From assembly GCA_963706315.1 (NCBI GenBank), contig CAVPMA010000012.1, positions 1 to 64,000 of the forward strand: DNA of 64,000 bases. The letters run 5' to 3'. Source of the DNA: CALMEC01 sp963706315 (lineage in GTDB: Bacteria > Actinomycetota > Thermoleophilia > Miltoncostaeales > Miltoncostaeaceae). Shown here piece by piece: positions 7,392 through 16,209 of this stretch (position 1 is its first letter; each line of letters begins with the position of its first letter). Made by a program: the position numbers and the translations under genes. The notes below the pieces were generated by a model. It was not told the DNA's origin. It worked only from the letters and a program-made list of their open reading frames with translations, and made no database searches.

Positions 7392-8249
7392 CTACAGGTC
7401 GCGTCGCGAGAACGCCCACGCCGCGGCGATGCCGACGATCACCAGGTAGGCGAGTGCCCAGAGCCACAGTTCCGGGCCGCCGGCCTGCGCACCGCCGAAC
7501 GGGCCGAGCTTGACGATGACGCGCTCGAACCCCTCGGCGTCGGCGGTGATCGCGTACAGGGCGTTCTGGTAGAGCGCCTCGAACGGCAGCGCCCAGCTGG
7601 TGATCGTGCCGGCGCGCTCCAGGCGGGCGCTGGGCAGCGCGTCGCCGATCTGGCCGAGCAGGCCGCCCACGAGGCCGGCCCCGAAGAGCATGAACACGGC
7701 GATGCCGTTCGCCGTGCCGCTCAGGAACACGGAACCGAACACCGACAGCGCTGCGATCACGGCGACGGCGCCGGCCAGGCCGAGCGCCGGCGTCAGCACC
7801 CGGTCCGGCCACCAGTCGCCGGTTGCCCGCGTGATCGACGCGGCGGCGAGGAACATCACCACGACGTAGAAGGCGCACACCGCGGCGGCGGCCAGGAACC
7901 TGCCGGCGAGCACCGCTCGGCGCGTGATGGGTCGTACCAGCATGGGCTGCAGCAGCCCGCGTTCGGCGTCGCCCCGAACCGCTCCGAGCGTGAGGAACAC
8001 CGCCAGCACCGATCCCAGGAAGAGGATCGCGAACATGGCGAGGCCGAGCAGTATGCCGCCTGCCAGCTCGGTCTCACGCACCGGCGAGTTCTGGAAGTCG
8101 AACGAGTTGCGCACCTCGTTGAAGGCGGCGGACGTGCCCCATGCGTAGAGACCGAGGAACCCGACCGACAGGATCAGCACCACCACGAAGACGCGCCGGC
8201 GCAGGCTCTCCTGCAGCGCGTACCGCGCGACGGTCAGTGCGCCGTTCAC
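7392..8249 (-). CDS. ABC-2 type transporter permease
   Basis: A 285-residue integral membrane protein with about six hydrophobic segments, beginning with an N-terminal helix (VFVVVLILSVGFLGLYAWG) after a short basic tail, in the manner of ABC-2/NosY permeases. Its GTG start overlaps the TGA of the ATPase gene by GTGA, so the two are translationally coupled. Together they would form a multi-subunit exporter. The cargo is unknown; no cognate substrate gene is adjacent. Confidence 0.82.
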   Translation of the reverse strand: MNGALTVARYALQESLRRRVFVVVLILSVGFLGLYAWGTSAAFNEVRNSFDFQNSPVRETELAGGILLGLAMFAILFLGSVLAVFLTLGAVRGDAERGLLQPMLVRPITRRAVLAGRFLAAAAVCAFYVVVMFLAAASITRATGDWWPDRVLTPALGLAGAVAVIAALSVFGSVFLSGTANGIAVFMLFGAGLVGGLLGQIGDALPSARLERAGTITSWALPFEALYQNALYAITADAEGFERVIVKLGPFGGAQAGGPELWLWALAYLVIVGIAAAWAFSRRDL

Positions 8250-9088
8250 CGCTCGCTCCCCGCGATGGCCTCGAGGTACACCTCTTCGAGCGTGGAGCGC
8301 ACGACCGCCACTCCGTAGATCCGCTCGCCGGCCGCGACGAGCTCAGCGACGATCCGGGGCACGTCGTCGCGCGTCGCGTCTTCGAATCGCCGCACGCCGT
8401 TCGCGGTCTCGACCTCCACGCCGCTCTTTCGGGCCAGCTCGTCCGGTGTTCCGGCGGCGACGGTCGCACCTCTGGAGATGATCACCACGCGATCGCAGAC
8501 CAGCTCCACCTCGGACAGCAGATGCGAGTTGAGGAGCACCGCGATGCCGCGACGGCGAAGCTCCTCCAGGAGCTCGCGGACGGCAATACGGCCGGCCGGG
8601 TCGAGCGCGCTGGTCGGCTCGTCGAGGAGCAGCAGCTTGGGCGATCCCACGAGGGCCTGCGCGATGCCGAGCCGCTGCTGCATGCCCTTCGACATCTCCT
8701 CGACCTTGCGTCCGCCGGCGTCGCCCAGGCCGACGAGCTGCAGGAGGGCCCGCCGTTCCGTGGGGCCGCCGCGCGATCCGGCGAGACGCTGGTGCAGGTC
8801 GAGCACCTCGTCGCCACTCGCCCATCCCGGGTAGCGGAAGAGCTCCGGGAGGTACCCGAGCCCCCGTCGGGCCTCGACCGAACCGGCCGGATGGCCGAGC
8901 ACCTCCGCACGTCCCGCCGTCGGTCGCACCAGGCCGCACGCGATCTTCACGAGCGTCGACTTCCCCGCCCCGTTCGGTCCGAGGAGACCCACGAGCTCAC
9001 CCTGGCCGACCTCGATGTCGACGCCCCGCAACGCATGGACGCCGCCGCCATAACGCTTTTCGAGATCGGAGGTGACGAGCGCGGGCAC
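8246..9088 (-). CDS. ABC transporter ATP-binding protein
   Basis: A 280-residue ATPase with Walker A GPNGAGKST at residues 37-45, the signature loop read as MSKGMQQRLGIAQAL, Walker B LLLLDEPTSALDP and a switch histidine in LLNSHLLSEVE. The degenerate signature is usual for the CcmA/NosF-like class that pairs with ABC-2 permeases. It is first in a two-gene operon and starts with GTG. The transported substrate cannot be inferred. Confidence 0.88.
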   Translation of the reverse strand: MPALVTSDLEKRYGGGVHALRGVDIEVGQGELVGLLGPNGAGKSTLVKIACGLVRPTAGRAEVLGHPAGSVEARRGLGYLPELFRYPGWASGDEVLDLHQRLAGSRGGPTERRALLQLVGLGDAGGRKVEEMSKGMQQRLGIAQALVGSPKLLLLDEPTSALDPAGRIAVRELLEELRRRGIAVLLNSHLLSEVELVCDRVVIISRGATVAAGTPDELARKSGVEVETANGVRRFEDATRDDVPRIVAELVAAGERIYGVAVVRSTLEEVYLEAIAGSER

Positions 9089-9166
9089 GGAGCGGCAGTC
9101 TAGGCCAGGACCCCTCGCCTCCCGCAGCGGTCCGGTCGGGCGCAGAGCGGCTCGCTTCCGCTCCGT

Positions 9167-10165
9167 CTAGCTCAGGTACTTGCTGGTGTCGAGCCCGTGC
9201 TCCTGCATGATCTTCTCGAAGGTCGCCCGCATCTCCTCGGGGTAGTCCGGCAGGTCCCCGCGGTCGACGAGCTCCTTCGCGCGCGCACGGATCGCGGGCC
9301 CGAAGTCCCAGTCGTCGTCGCGCATCAGCCGCTCGATCTCGCGGGCGGGCCATGAGACGACCCCGGGGTCGCGTCCGAACCGTCCGGCGATCGCGTCGAT
9401 CTCCTCGAACCGGCCCGGCAGCGGCGCCTGCTCCTGGATGAGCCCCTTCGCGATGAGCGTCTCCGTGACCTCGGGTTGCGGCATCAGCGGGGTGCCGTAG
9501 CGGTCCCGGTGGTAGAGCTTCTCGAAGCGCAGACGCGGGCGCTGACCGCCGGCCTTCTCGTCCTCCAACGGGTAGCCGACGGCGTGGGCCCAGGTGAACT
9601 TGAGGTTCGGCGTGAGCCCGAACGCCTTCTCGACGCCTCCCGGCTTGCGGCCGAACGCCAGGAGGAGGTTGCCCACGCCGAGGGCGACCCCGGCGGTGAT
9701 GGCGTTCGCCACCGCCTGGCCCGACTCGAACCGCAGCAGCGTGTCGGTGCGCTCCACCGGGAAGCTCATCAGCCGGGGCACTGTCTGGGTCATCGTGAAC
9801 TCGTAGTTCCAGCCGTGGTAGTGCGTGGCCGCGCCGCTCAGCGCAAGCGACGAGATGCCGTCGTTGGCCCGGCCGTACCACGCGTGGAGGTTCGTGAGCC
9901 AGAAGATCACGTGCGAGCACTGGTTGATCACCTGCACGTTGAACCCCGAGACGCACTCCTCGATCTCGTCCCAGAGCCCGCACGTCTCCTTCTGCACCAC
10001 GATCGCCTCGGTGGCGTTGATGTTGCCCTGGCAGGAGGAGAACCGGGCGGCCTGGAGCATCGCCTCGATCTTCCAGTCCTCCACCTTACGGTCGGGGTCG
10101 TAGTACCTGATGCTGCGTCGGTTGCCGAGTGCCTGGAAGACGGGTACGTCCGGGAAGTCGACCAT
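9167..10165 (-). CDS. nitroreductase-family protein
   Basis: A 332-residue protein. The first residues (NRRSIRYYDPDRKVED, then AARFSSCQGN) match the FMN-binding start of the nitroreductase fold, and GVALGVGNLLLAFG fits the late FMN-contact region. The C-terminal 120 or so residues extend beyond a minimal nitroreductase and look helical. The ATG has a good AAGGAG site. It is divergent from a LysR-type regulator, 173 bases away, which probably controls it. Substrate is unknown: quinones, nitroaromatics and dehalogenation-type reactions are all possible. Confidence 0.7.
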   Translation of the reverse strand: MVDFPDVPVFQALGNRRSIRYYDPDRKVEDWKIEAMLQAARFSSCQGNINATEAIVVQKETCGLWDEIEECVSGFNVQVINQCSHVIFWLTNLHAWYGRANDGISSLALSGAATHYHGWNYEFTMTQTVPRLMSFPVERTDTLLRFESGQAVANAITAGVALGVGNLLLAFGRKPGGVEKAFGLTPNLKFTWAHAVGYPLEDEKAGGQRPRLRFEKLYHRDRYGTPLMPQPEVTETLIAKGLIQEQAPLPGRFEEIDAIAGRFGRDPGVVSWPAREIERLMRDDDWDFGPAIRARAKELVDRGDLPDYPEEMRATFEKIMQEHGLDTSKYLS

Positions 10166-10329
10166 CGCGAGGCTCCTTGTTGCGTCGGGTAGCGGCTTCC
10201 CGGGAGCCTACGCCCGACGCTTCCGAAGCCCAGCGGAGCCTCCGCCGACAAGGCAACGAGCCTCGCCGCGAGGCGAGGCGGGGCGAGCCGCGGCCACGTT
10301 GATCATTAGCGCCAGTCGGTCTATCGTTC

Positions 10330-10346
10330 GGTTCCATCATGGAACC
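10330..10346. promoter_or_regulatory. palindrome covering the LysR gene start codon
   Basis: GGTTCCA-TCA-TGGAACC is a perfect 7-bp-arm inverted repeat, and the ATG of the LysR gene (10339-10341) lies inside it. It may be an autoregulatory operator or an mRNA hairpin that masks the start codon. Some of the symmetry could be forced by the MEP codons. Confidence 0.45.
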
Positions 10347-11283
10347 TGATCGTTGGCTCGGCGTCGAGATCCGTCACCTCGCGGCACTGCGGGCCGTGGC
10401 CGACTGCGGCTCGTTCGGCGCGGCGGCCGCCAGCCTGGGCTACACGCAGTCCGCGATCAGCCAGCAGATCGCGGCGCTCGAGAAGGCCGTCGGGCAGCGA
10501 CTGGTCGATCGGCCGGGCGGTCCCCGCAAGGTCTCGATGACCGAGGCGGGGAATCTGCTGCTCCGGCACGCGCAGGTGATCATGTCGCGTCTCGCCGCCG
10601 CGCAGGCGGACCTGGCCGCGCTCTCCGACGGAGCGGCGGGCACGCTCCGCGTCGGCACCTACCAGAGCGTCGGCACGCGCATCGTGCCCACGCTGATCCG
10701 CCGGTTCCACGAGACGTGGCCCCGCGTGGAGATCGGGCTGACCGAGTCGAACAGCGACGACGAGCTGCTGCAGATGGTCGAGGCCGGCGAGCTGGATCTG
10801 GCATTCACGGTGCTTCCCATCCCGGAGGGTCCACTTGCCGCCCAAGAGCTCATGCGCGATCCGTATCTTCTCGTGGTGCCCGCCGCCTCGCCCCTCGCCG
10901 CCCGCGACAAGCCGCCCACGCTTCGCGATATCACCTCGTTCCCGCTGATCGGCTCGCGCCACTGCCGCGCGAGCCGCCAGGTGGAGGCGTTCGCCGAGGC
11001 CCGGGGGCGCGACCTTGAGGTGGTGTTCCGCTCGGACGACAACGGCACCGTTCAGGCGATGGTCGCGTCGGGCATGGGCAACGCCATCATGCCCCAGCTC
11101 GCGCTCGACGCGAACGACCCCGAGGTCACCGGCCTCCTGCCCAGCCCGCCGCTGCCGCCGCGCATCATCGCCATCGCCTGGCATCGCGATCGGCACCGGT
11201 CGACCGCGGCCCTCGCCTTCGTGGAGATGGCGCGGGAGCTGGCCGCCGAGATCGCCGAGACGTTCCCGGCCGTCGCCGCGTGA
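10339..11283 (+). CDS. LysR-family transcriptional regulator
   Basis: A 314-residue regulator. The N-terminal winged helix-turn-helix is clear at residues 8-65 (LAALRAVADCGSFGAAAASL, then TQSAISQQIAALEKAVGQRL), followed by the linker helix and an effector-binding periplasmic-protein-like domain from about residue 95. It is divergent from the nitroreductase-like gene, the classic LysR arrangement, so that gene is the likely target. A palindrome covers its start codon. Its stop overlaps the next GTG. Confidence 0.9.
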   Translation: MEPDRWLGVEIRHLAALRAVADCGSFGAAAASLGYTQSAISQQIAALEKAVGQRLVDRPGGPRKVSMTEAGNLLLRHAQVIMSRLAAAQADLAALSDGAAGTLRVGTYQSVGTRIVPTLIRRFHETWPRVEIGLTESNSDDELLQMVEAGELDLAFTVLPIPEGPLAAQELMRDPYLLVVPAASPLAARDKPPTLRDITSFPLIGSRHCRASRQVEAFAEARGRDLEVVFRSDDNGTVQAMVASGMGNAIMPQLALDANDPEVTGLLPSPPLPPRIIAIAWHRDRHRSTAALAFVEMARELAAEIAETFPAVAA

Positions 11284-11912
11284 GCGACACCGCCCTCACC
11301 ACATGCATCTTCACCGACACCGCCGGGCTCCACGAGCGGTTGGAGCGCGAGCGATCGAAGATGACCCACCAGGTGTTCCTGCTGGCGGAGAGCGGCATGA
11401 TGCCCGACGTCGGCGACCGGCGGTCGCGGGCCCGAGCAGCGACCGCGCGCGGGTGGATGATCCACATCGCGGCGAGCGTGGGGGAGGTCTGGGACGAGGC
11501 GCCGCCCGACCTCGGAGGCGGTGTGGAGCGGTGGTTCGGGGCCAACCCCGAGCGGCTCGAGGTGATCGAGCTGGGCCTGGCCGACCGCGTGGCGAACGGT
11601 CCGATCGACGACCTGCTCACCCGGGAGCGGCGTGTCGACTTCGGTGCGGCGGCGCGCTGGCTCATGGAGGCGATCGGCGCCGAATGCGACCCCGACGGCG
11701 GCGGCGGTCCCGCATTCGCGCGGCGGATGTCGGCCTGGCTCGACGCCCACGCCGACGAGGTCGGTCAGATCGCCGCGGAGGCCCGCGCCGACGACCCCGG
11801 TGACGAGCGCGTGGCGGAGTCGGCCGAGCTCCTCGCGCACGTCAATGTCATCGTCGCTGGTTTGGAAGCAGCACTCCCGGGGCTCTCGGCGGATCCTGCA
11901 CCCTCAGCGTGA
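11280..11912 (+). CDS. uncharacterised protein coupled to the LysR gene
   Basis: A 210-residue, acidic, Ala-rich and probably soluble protein that I do not recognise. No signal peptide or membrane segment is visible. Tryptophan-containing helices such as RGWMIHIAASVGEVWDEAP and RWLMEAIGAECDP suggest an all-helical fold. Its GTG start overlaps the LysR TGA (GTGA), so it is probably co-expressed. The last 65 bases overlap the 3' end of the convergent cupredoxin gene, which is unusual. Codon pattern looks genuinely coding. Confidence 0.6.
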   Translation: MSDTALTTCIFTDTAGLHERLERERSKMTHQVFLLAESGMMPDVGDRRSRARAATARGWMIHIAASVGEVWDEAPPDLGGGVERWFGANPERLEVIELGLADRVANGPIDDLLTRERRVDFGAAARWLMEAIGAECDPDGGGGPAFARRMSAWLDAHADEVGQIAAEARADDPGDERVAESAELLAHVNVIVAGLEAALPGLSADPAPSA

Positions 11913-12306
11913 ACCGCATGCCGAGGGTCTCGTGGGCGATCGGCGTGCCGGCGAACAGCGAGCACACGACGCGGTAGTCGCCGGCCGGGAGCGTCACGAC
12001 GATCTGGTCCGACGCACCGGGCAGCAGGAACGACTTGCCGAGCTGGACCCCGGCCTGGTCGTAGACGACGAGATCGTGGTCGTCCATGCCGCGGTTGTAG
12101 ACGTTGATCCGCACGAGGCCGGACGAGACGACCGTGCGCGACGGTCCGAGCACGTACTCGGTCTCGTCGACGGAGAGGGCCCGTGGGAACGCGGGCCGCG
12201 GGGGCACCTTGAGCCGGTGCTTGCGGGCTCCCAGCGCGACGGTTGTGAACGCCGCGACCAGGAGCCCCGCCAGACAGATGAGCGCGACGCCGCGCCTGCG
12301 GGTCAT
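11848..12306 (-). CDS. exported cupredoxin-like protein
   Basis: A 152-residue protein with an N-terminal signal segment (VALICLAGLLVAAFTTVALG) and a beta-sandwich-like body. The order HDL near residue 78, then YRVVCSLF, PIAHETLGM gives His...Cys...His...Met, the ligand set of a type I copper site, so an electron-transfer or copper-binding role outside the membrane is likely. It is last in the exported operon; its ATG overlaps the DUF1501 stop (ATGA). The 3' end overlaps a convergent gene by 65 bases. Confidence 0.7.
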   Translation of the reverse strand: MTRRRGVALICLAGLLVAAFTTVALGARKHRLKVPPRPAFPRALSVDETEYVLGPSRTVVSSGLVRINVYNRGMDDHDLVVYDQAGVQLGKSFLLPGASDQIVVTLPAGDYRVVCSLFAGTPIAHETLGMRFTLRVQDPPRAPGVLLPNQRR

Positions 12307-13751
12307 AGGATCAGGCTACCGCCGTCGGCGCGCGCGAGCGCCGGGGCGCCCGGGAGGATGAGGGCCGGGTCGCCGCCGAGCCACTCGCCGAGGATCCCGC
12401 GGTACACCGAGCGGAAGTCGGTCGTGACCTGGAGGTTGCCCTGCACGAGCCCGGTCAGCGGCGCGGGGGATCCGGCGAGGCCGCCGCGCACCTGCGAGCC
12501 GACGACCATCATCGGCCCGCCGGCGCCGTGGTCGGTGCCGAACGACGCGTTCTCGCCGGCGCGGCGGCCGAACTCGGAGAACACGAGCGTGGTGACCCGA
12601 TCGACGATGCCGCGGGCGGTCAGGTCGGCCTGGAACGCCGACAGCGCCTGGCCGAGCACGCCGAGCTGTGGGTCCTGGCTGGCCGGCTGGCTTCCGTGGG
12701 TGTCGAACGATCCCCAGTCGATGGTGATGACCCTGGTGCCGAGGTTCGCCGACAGGAGCGTCGCCGCGAGCTGCAGGCGGCGGGAGAGCGACGAGTTCGC
12801 CGGGTAGTTCGCCCCCGGCACGTGCGTGACCGAGGAGAGGCTCTGGGCGACCTGCACCGTCTGGCCGTAGACGGTGCGGGAGCGGGCGGTGGACACATTG
12901 CCGGGAGGCGCCGGCGTGACGCGCCCGACCTCGTTGTTCACGTTGGCTCCGCCGACAGTGAAGCCGAACCCCGCGAGGTTCTCCGGGACCGAGGCCACGG
13001 GGGCCCGGTTGGCACGGATGATCTTCGAGACGTTCGAGCCGATGGAGACGGCCTGAAGCGGGTTCGTCGTCGACCCGTACTGGTCGAGCCACCGTCCGAT
13101 CCAGCCGGTGTTGGAGTTCTGCAGCAGGCCGGCGAACCACCAGTCGCGACTCGTGAAGTGCGAGAAGTTCGGGTTCGGGTAGTCGGTGGCGGGGAAGAGC
13201 GCCACGTTTCCGGCGTCCCACAGCTGCTGGAGGGAGCCTGTGGCCCCCGTCACCCCAGGCAGGATCGGGAACGCGAGCTGGCCGGCCGCGCCGCCGCCCA
13301 TGTCCTGATACCCGACGGGAGTCGCGACGCCCGGCAAAGGCACGTTCGACCGGGCGATGGTGGGGCGCAGGGCGAGGTAGGCGGCGTACTGGGTCGGGTC
13401 GGACGGGACGAACGTGTTGGGGCCGTCGTTCCCGCCGTTCAGGTAGACCATCACGACGCAGTTGGTCGCCGCGACGGCGCCCTCGGCGACCGCCGACTCG
13501 AACGCCGTCTGCCACGGGATCTTGGTCGCGGCGTAGACGGATGCGAATCCGAGCACGCCGTTCCTGAGGAAGCGTCCGCGGTTGAGCGTGGGCATCGACG
13601 GGACGCCGTCCGGGAACCCGGTGAGCGCCTCGGTGGGGATCGGCATGTAGTCGACCGGCACGGCGTCGTAGGCGGCGCTGTCCGAGGCGGCGCAGTCCGC
13701 GCAGCGGATTGCGGTGATCGCGTCGATGTCGCGTGAGTTTTCGTTCGTCAT
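12303..13751 (-). CDS. DUF1501 domain protein
   Basis: A 482-residue DUF1501 protein, related in fold to the alkaline-phosphatase/sulfatase superfamily. The blocks VVMVYLNGGNDGPNTF, DWGSFDTHGSQ, VFSEFGRRAGEN and GTDHGAGGPMMVVG supply the usual Asp, His and Glu residues of the presumed metal site. A hydrophobic patch near residues 65-80 may act in export. ATG at 13751 was chosen because it overlaps the DUF1800 stop as TGATG; the longer frame lies inside DUF1800. Activity is not established for the family; it nearly always pairs with DUF1800. Confidence 0.88.
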   Translation of the reverse strand: MTNENSRDIDAITAIRCADCAASDSAAYDAVPVDYMPIPTEALTGFPDGVPSMPTLNRGRFLRNGVLGFASVYAATKIPWQTAFESAVAEGAVAATNCVVMVYLNGGNDGPNTFVPSDPTQYAAYLALRPTIARSNVPLPGVATPVGYQDMGGGAAGQLAFPILPGVTGATGSLQQLWDAGNVALFPATDYPNPNFSHFTSRDWWFAGLLQNSNTGWIGRWLDQYGSTTNPLQAVSIGSNVSKIIRANRAPVASVPENLAGFGFTVGGANVNNEVGRVTPAPPGNVSTARSRTVYGQTVQVAQSLSSVTHVPGANYPANSSLSRRLQLAATLLSANLGTRVITIDWGSFDTHGSQPASQDPQLGVLGQALSAFQADLTARGIVDRVTTLVFSEFGRRAGENASFGTDHGAGGPMMVVGSQVRGGLAGSPAPLTGLVQGNLQVTTDFRSVYRGILGEWLGGDPALILPGAPALARADGGSLIL

Positions 13752-15175
13752 CACATCACCTGTCCGTCGGGGCCGCCGAGAATGAGCGAGCGAAGCACCC
13801 GCTGGCGGGTGCGCCGTTGACTGAGGCTGCCCCCGGGGGCGCGCACCGCGTAATCGCGGATCGCCGCCTCGGTCGTGGGGGAGAGCCATGGCTTGCCGAC
13901 CGCGGCGTACGCCCGGTCATAGGCCTGTGCCGGGGTTTCGCCGACGATGTCGGTCTGGTCGATGGGCTGGGTCCCGGTGAAGTCGGAGACGAGCCGGAAC
14001 CGTGTGATCGCGGTGTTCGAGTCGAGCCATGCGGGCCCGTACTCCCACCCGGAGACGTCCGGCGGGAAGTACGGCAGCTGCCCCATCGACTGCAGCCGGC
14101 TGAACGCGGTCCCGTTCGTCACGAACAATCCCATCGCGCGCATCGCGCCGGGCACGAACACCACCGGAGCCTTGATCATGTTCGGCTCGGCGACCGACTC
14201 GAAGAGTGCGCGGTGCGTGAGGATCTTCCGCAGCACCGGCCGGATGCGAAAGCCGCGGCGCAGATACGTGGCGGCGAGGTCGGCGAGCGTCGCGTCGTCC
14301 GGCGGTGACTGGACGAACTCACCCCACAGCTTGCGCATGAGGTACGGCGCGTGGTTCGGGTGGGAGATCACGACGTCGATCGCCTGCGGCGTGTCGAATG
14401 CGCCGGAGCGGCCGAGGAACGTCTTCGTGCCCGTGTCCCACCGGTTTGGCGTGAAGTAGGAGAACGGGTTGTCGGGGTCGGTGGTGTTGATCTGCCAGCC
14501 CGACAGCGCCCGTGCGAGCTCCTTGACGTCGGTCTCGCTGTAGTTCGGTTGGCCGTTGGCGTTGGTCACGCCGAGGCAGAAGAGCTCCATCACCTCGCGG
14601 GCGTAGTTCTCGTTCGGACGGCCCCTGCGGTTGTTCTCACCGGTGAGGAACCGGAGCATCGCCGGGTCGAGGGTGACGGCCTGCAGCAGGGTCCGGAAGT
14701 CGGACGTCGGGTTCGAGGCGACGTCGGCGAACGACCGGAAGAGGGCGATCTGCTTCCTGGCCATCTGCGACGAGATCGCGTCGCGCGAGGTGGCGAAGTG
14801 CCGGTGGAAGAAGAACGTGAGCCGCTCGGGAAGCGGGTTGTCGCTGCGGATCATCCGGTCGACCCACTCGAGCACCAGGTCGGTGTCGTTCGCCGTCGGC
14901 GCCAGGGCGACGTTGTTGTTGACCGGCGGGTTGCCGACGAGGGTCGGCCGCGTGGTCAGCAGCCAGTTGACCGCCAGGCCCACCCGCTTGCCGGTCCAGT
15001 TCACCCGATCCTGCTGCGACGGCCCGAAGCCGGCCCGCCAGAAGAGGCGGTCGACCATCGCCGTCGTCATCTTCTTGTCCGCCCAGTTGAGGACCGGCTT
15101 GCGGATGCGCCGCACCCGCCGTCGCGGCCGCCGTGCCGCAGTGGTCCTGGCCCGAGCATTCAGCGTCGCGGCCAT
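13751..15175 (-). CDS. DUF1800 domain protein
   Basis: A 474-residue DUF1800 protein. Diagnostic blocks are RLFWRAGFGPS near the N-terminus, RLTFFFHRHFATS, RRGRPNENYAREVMELFCLG and the tail YFPPDVSGWEYGPAWLDS. The N-terminus is very basic (residues 7-30) and lacks a clear signal peptide. It is the upstream partner of DUF1501, as is usual, with a one-base TGATG overlap. The ATG at 15175 lies 4 bases after the GH26-like gene stop. Molecular function of the family is unknown. Confidence 0.88.
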   Translation of the reverse strand: MAATLNARARTTAARRPRRRVRRIRKPVLNWADKKMTTAMVDRLFWRAGFGPSQQDRVNWTGKRVGLAVNWLLTTRPTLVGNPPVNNNVALAPTANDTDLVLEWVDRMIRSDNPLPERLTFFFHRHFATSRDAISSQMARKQIALFRSFADVASNPTSDFRTLLQAVTLDPAMLRFLTGENNRRGRPNENYAREVMELFCLGVTNANGQPNYSETDVKELARALSGWQINTTDPDNPFSYFTPNRWDTGTKTFLGRSGAFDTPQAIDVVISHPNHAPYLMRKLWGEFVQSPPDDATLADLAATYLRRGFRIRPVLRKILTHRALFESVAEPNMIKAPVVFVPGAMRAMGLFVTNGTAFSRLQSMGQLPYFPPDVSGWEYGPAWLDSNTAITRFRLVSDFTGTQPIDQTDIVGETPAQAYDRAYAAVGKPWLSPTTEAAIRDYAVRAPGGSLSQRRTRQRVLRSLILGGPDGQVM

Positions 15176-15179
15176 GCGC

Positions 15180-16196
15180 TCACCCCTTCTTTCCGCAGCG
15201 CGTCGCGAGGATCGCCTTCGTCGCTGCACGTGTCGGTTTGGTCGCCGAGATGCGGAAGTCGCCGGATGGCTCCTTGATGTCGTAGAGCACGACCCCCCGC
15301 AAGCGCGGCATCGACTTCTGCAGCCGGGCGAGGGACCGCAGCCACGTCGACTTGTTGCCGCCGCGGGCGGTGGTGCCGGTCTCCGCGATCCAGAACGGCT
15401 TGCTCGACAGCGCCTGGATCTCGATGTAGGGGTCCTGGAAGACGTCGAGCGGGTCGAGCCACTCGAGCTCGCCCGTCACGCCGAAGTTGTATCCCGAGGT
15501 GCCGACCAGGTCGACGAGGGCGTTGCCCGGGAAGTACTGGTCGATCGCGTTCTCGTCGGTGTCGGGCACGCTCCGGAAGTAGGGGGCCCACAGCAGCTTC
15601 ACCTTCGCGCCGCCGTTGCGCTTCACCACCGTCCGCACGCGCTTCCATGCGCTGATGTAGGACACCGGGGTGTTGCCGTTGACGGTGCCGGACCAGGGGT
15701 ACCAGTTGGTGTTCGGCTCCGGCATCGGCCGCAGGATCACCGAGAGCCTCGAGGCGCGAAGCTGCCGGGCGAGCGCCCCGATCTTCTTGTCGTGCTTCCC
15801 GGCGGCGATACGGGCGTTGGAGAACAGCGGCTGCTTCGGGCCGTCCTTGCCGCCGTCGATCATCAGCGTGACCATCAGCCGCGCCTTGCGGCGCTTCGCG
15901 AGGCTGATCACCTTGGGGTCGACGGGCTGGCCGAGCGTCACGTAGGTCGAGATCACGGACACGCCGGGCCCCACGAGCTTGTCGAGCTGTCCGATCGACG
16001 CCTCCGGCCGGTCGCGGTAGACGCCCACCTCGATGCACGCGCTCGCACTGCCGGCGCCTGCCAGCGCTGCGGCGGCCACCGCGGCGATCGCGACCCGTTT
16101 GAGGCGTCCGGCCGGCGATCTGCCGGCGGCGGCGCCGGGCCGTTGGGAGGGGAAGGGATTGGTGGCGGTCCTTGCCGGACGGGTCTCACGCATCAT
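15180..16196 (-). CDS. exported GH26-like glycoside hydrolase
   Basis: A 338-residue protein with a basic start and a signal segment (VAIAAVAAAALAGAGSASAC, ending in a possible lipobox-like ASAC). The body resembles GH26 barrels: VILRPMPEPNTNWYPWSG supplies the candidate acid Glu, LLWAP and DLVGTSGYNFG follow, and KPFWIAETGT supplies the candidate nucleophile Glu. The His usually found before the acid Glu is Pro here. A mannanase or related polysaccharide-cleaving role is possible but not assured. It lies 13 bases after the GIKW-repeat gene stop. Confidence 0.65.
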   Translation of the reverse strand: MMRETRPARTATNPFPSQRPGAAAGRSPAGRLKRVAIAAVAAAALAGAGSASACIEVGVYRDRPEASIGQLDKLVGPGVSVISTYVTLGQPVDPKVISLAKRRKARLMVTLMIDGGKDGPKQPLFSNARIAAGKHDKKIGALARQLRASRLSVILRPMPEPNTNWYPWSGTVNGNTPVSYISAWKRVRTVVKRNGGAKVKLLWAPYFRSVPDTDENAIDQYFPGNALVDLVGTSGYNFGVTGELEWLDPLDVFQDPYIEIQALSSKPFWIAETGTTARGGNKSTWLRSLARLQKSMPRLRGVVLYDIKEPSGDFRISATKPTRAATKAILATRCGKKG

Positions 16197-16209
16197 GCGA
16201 TCGGGCCTT

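Noticed and set aside
12303..13889. Longer N-terminus for the DUF1501 protein
   Set aside because: The extra 46 residues lie wholly inside the DUF1800 gene and the TGATG junction gives a better start at 13751.
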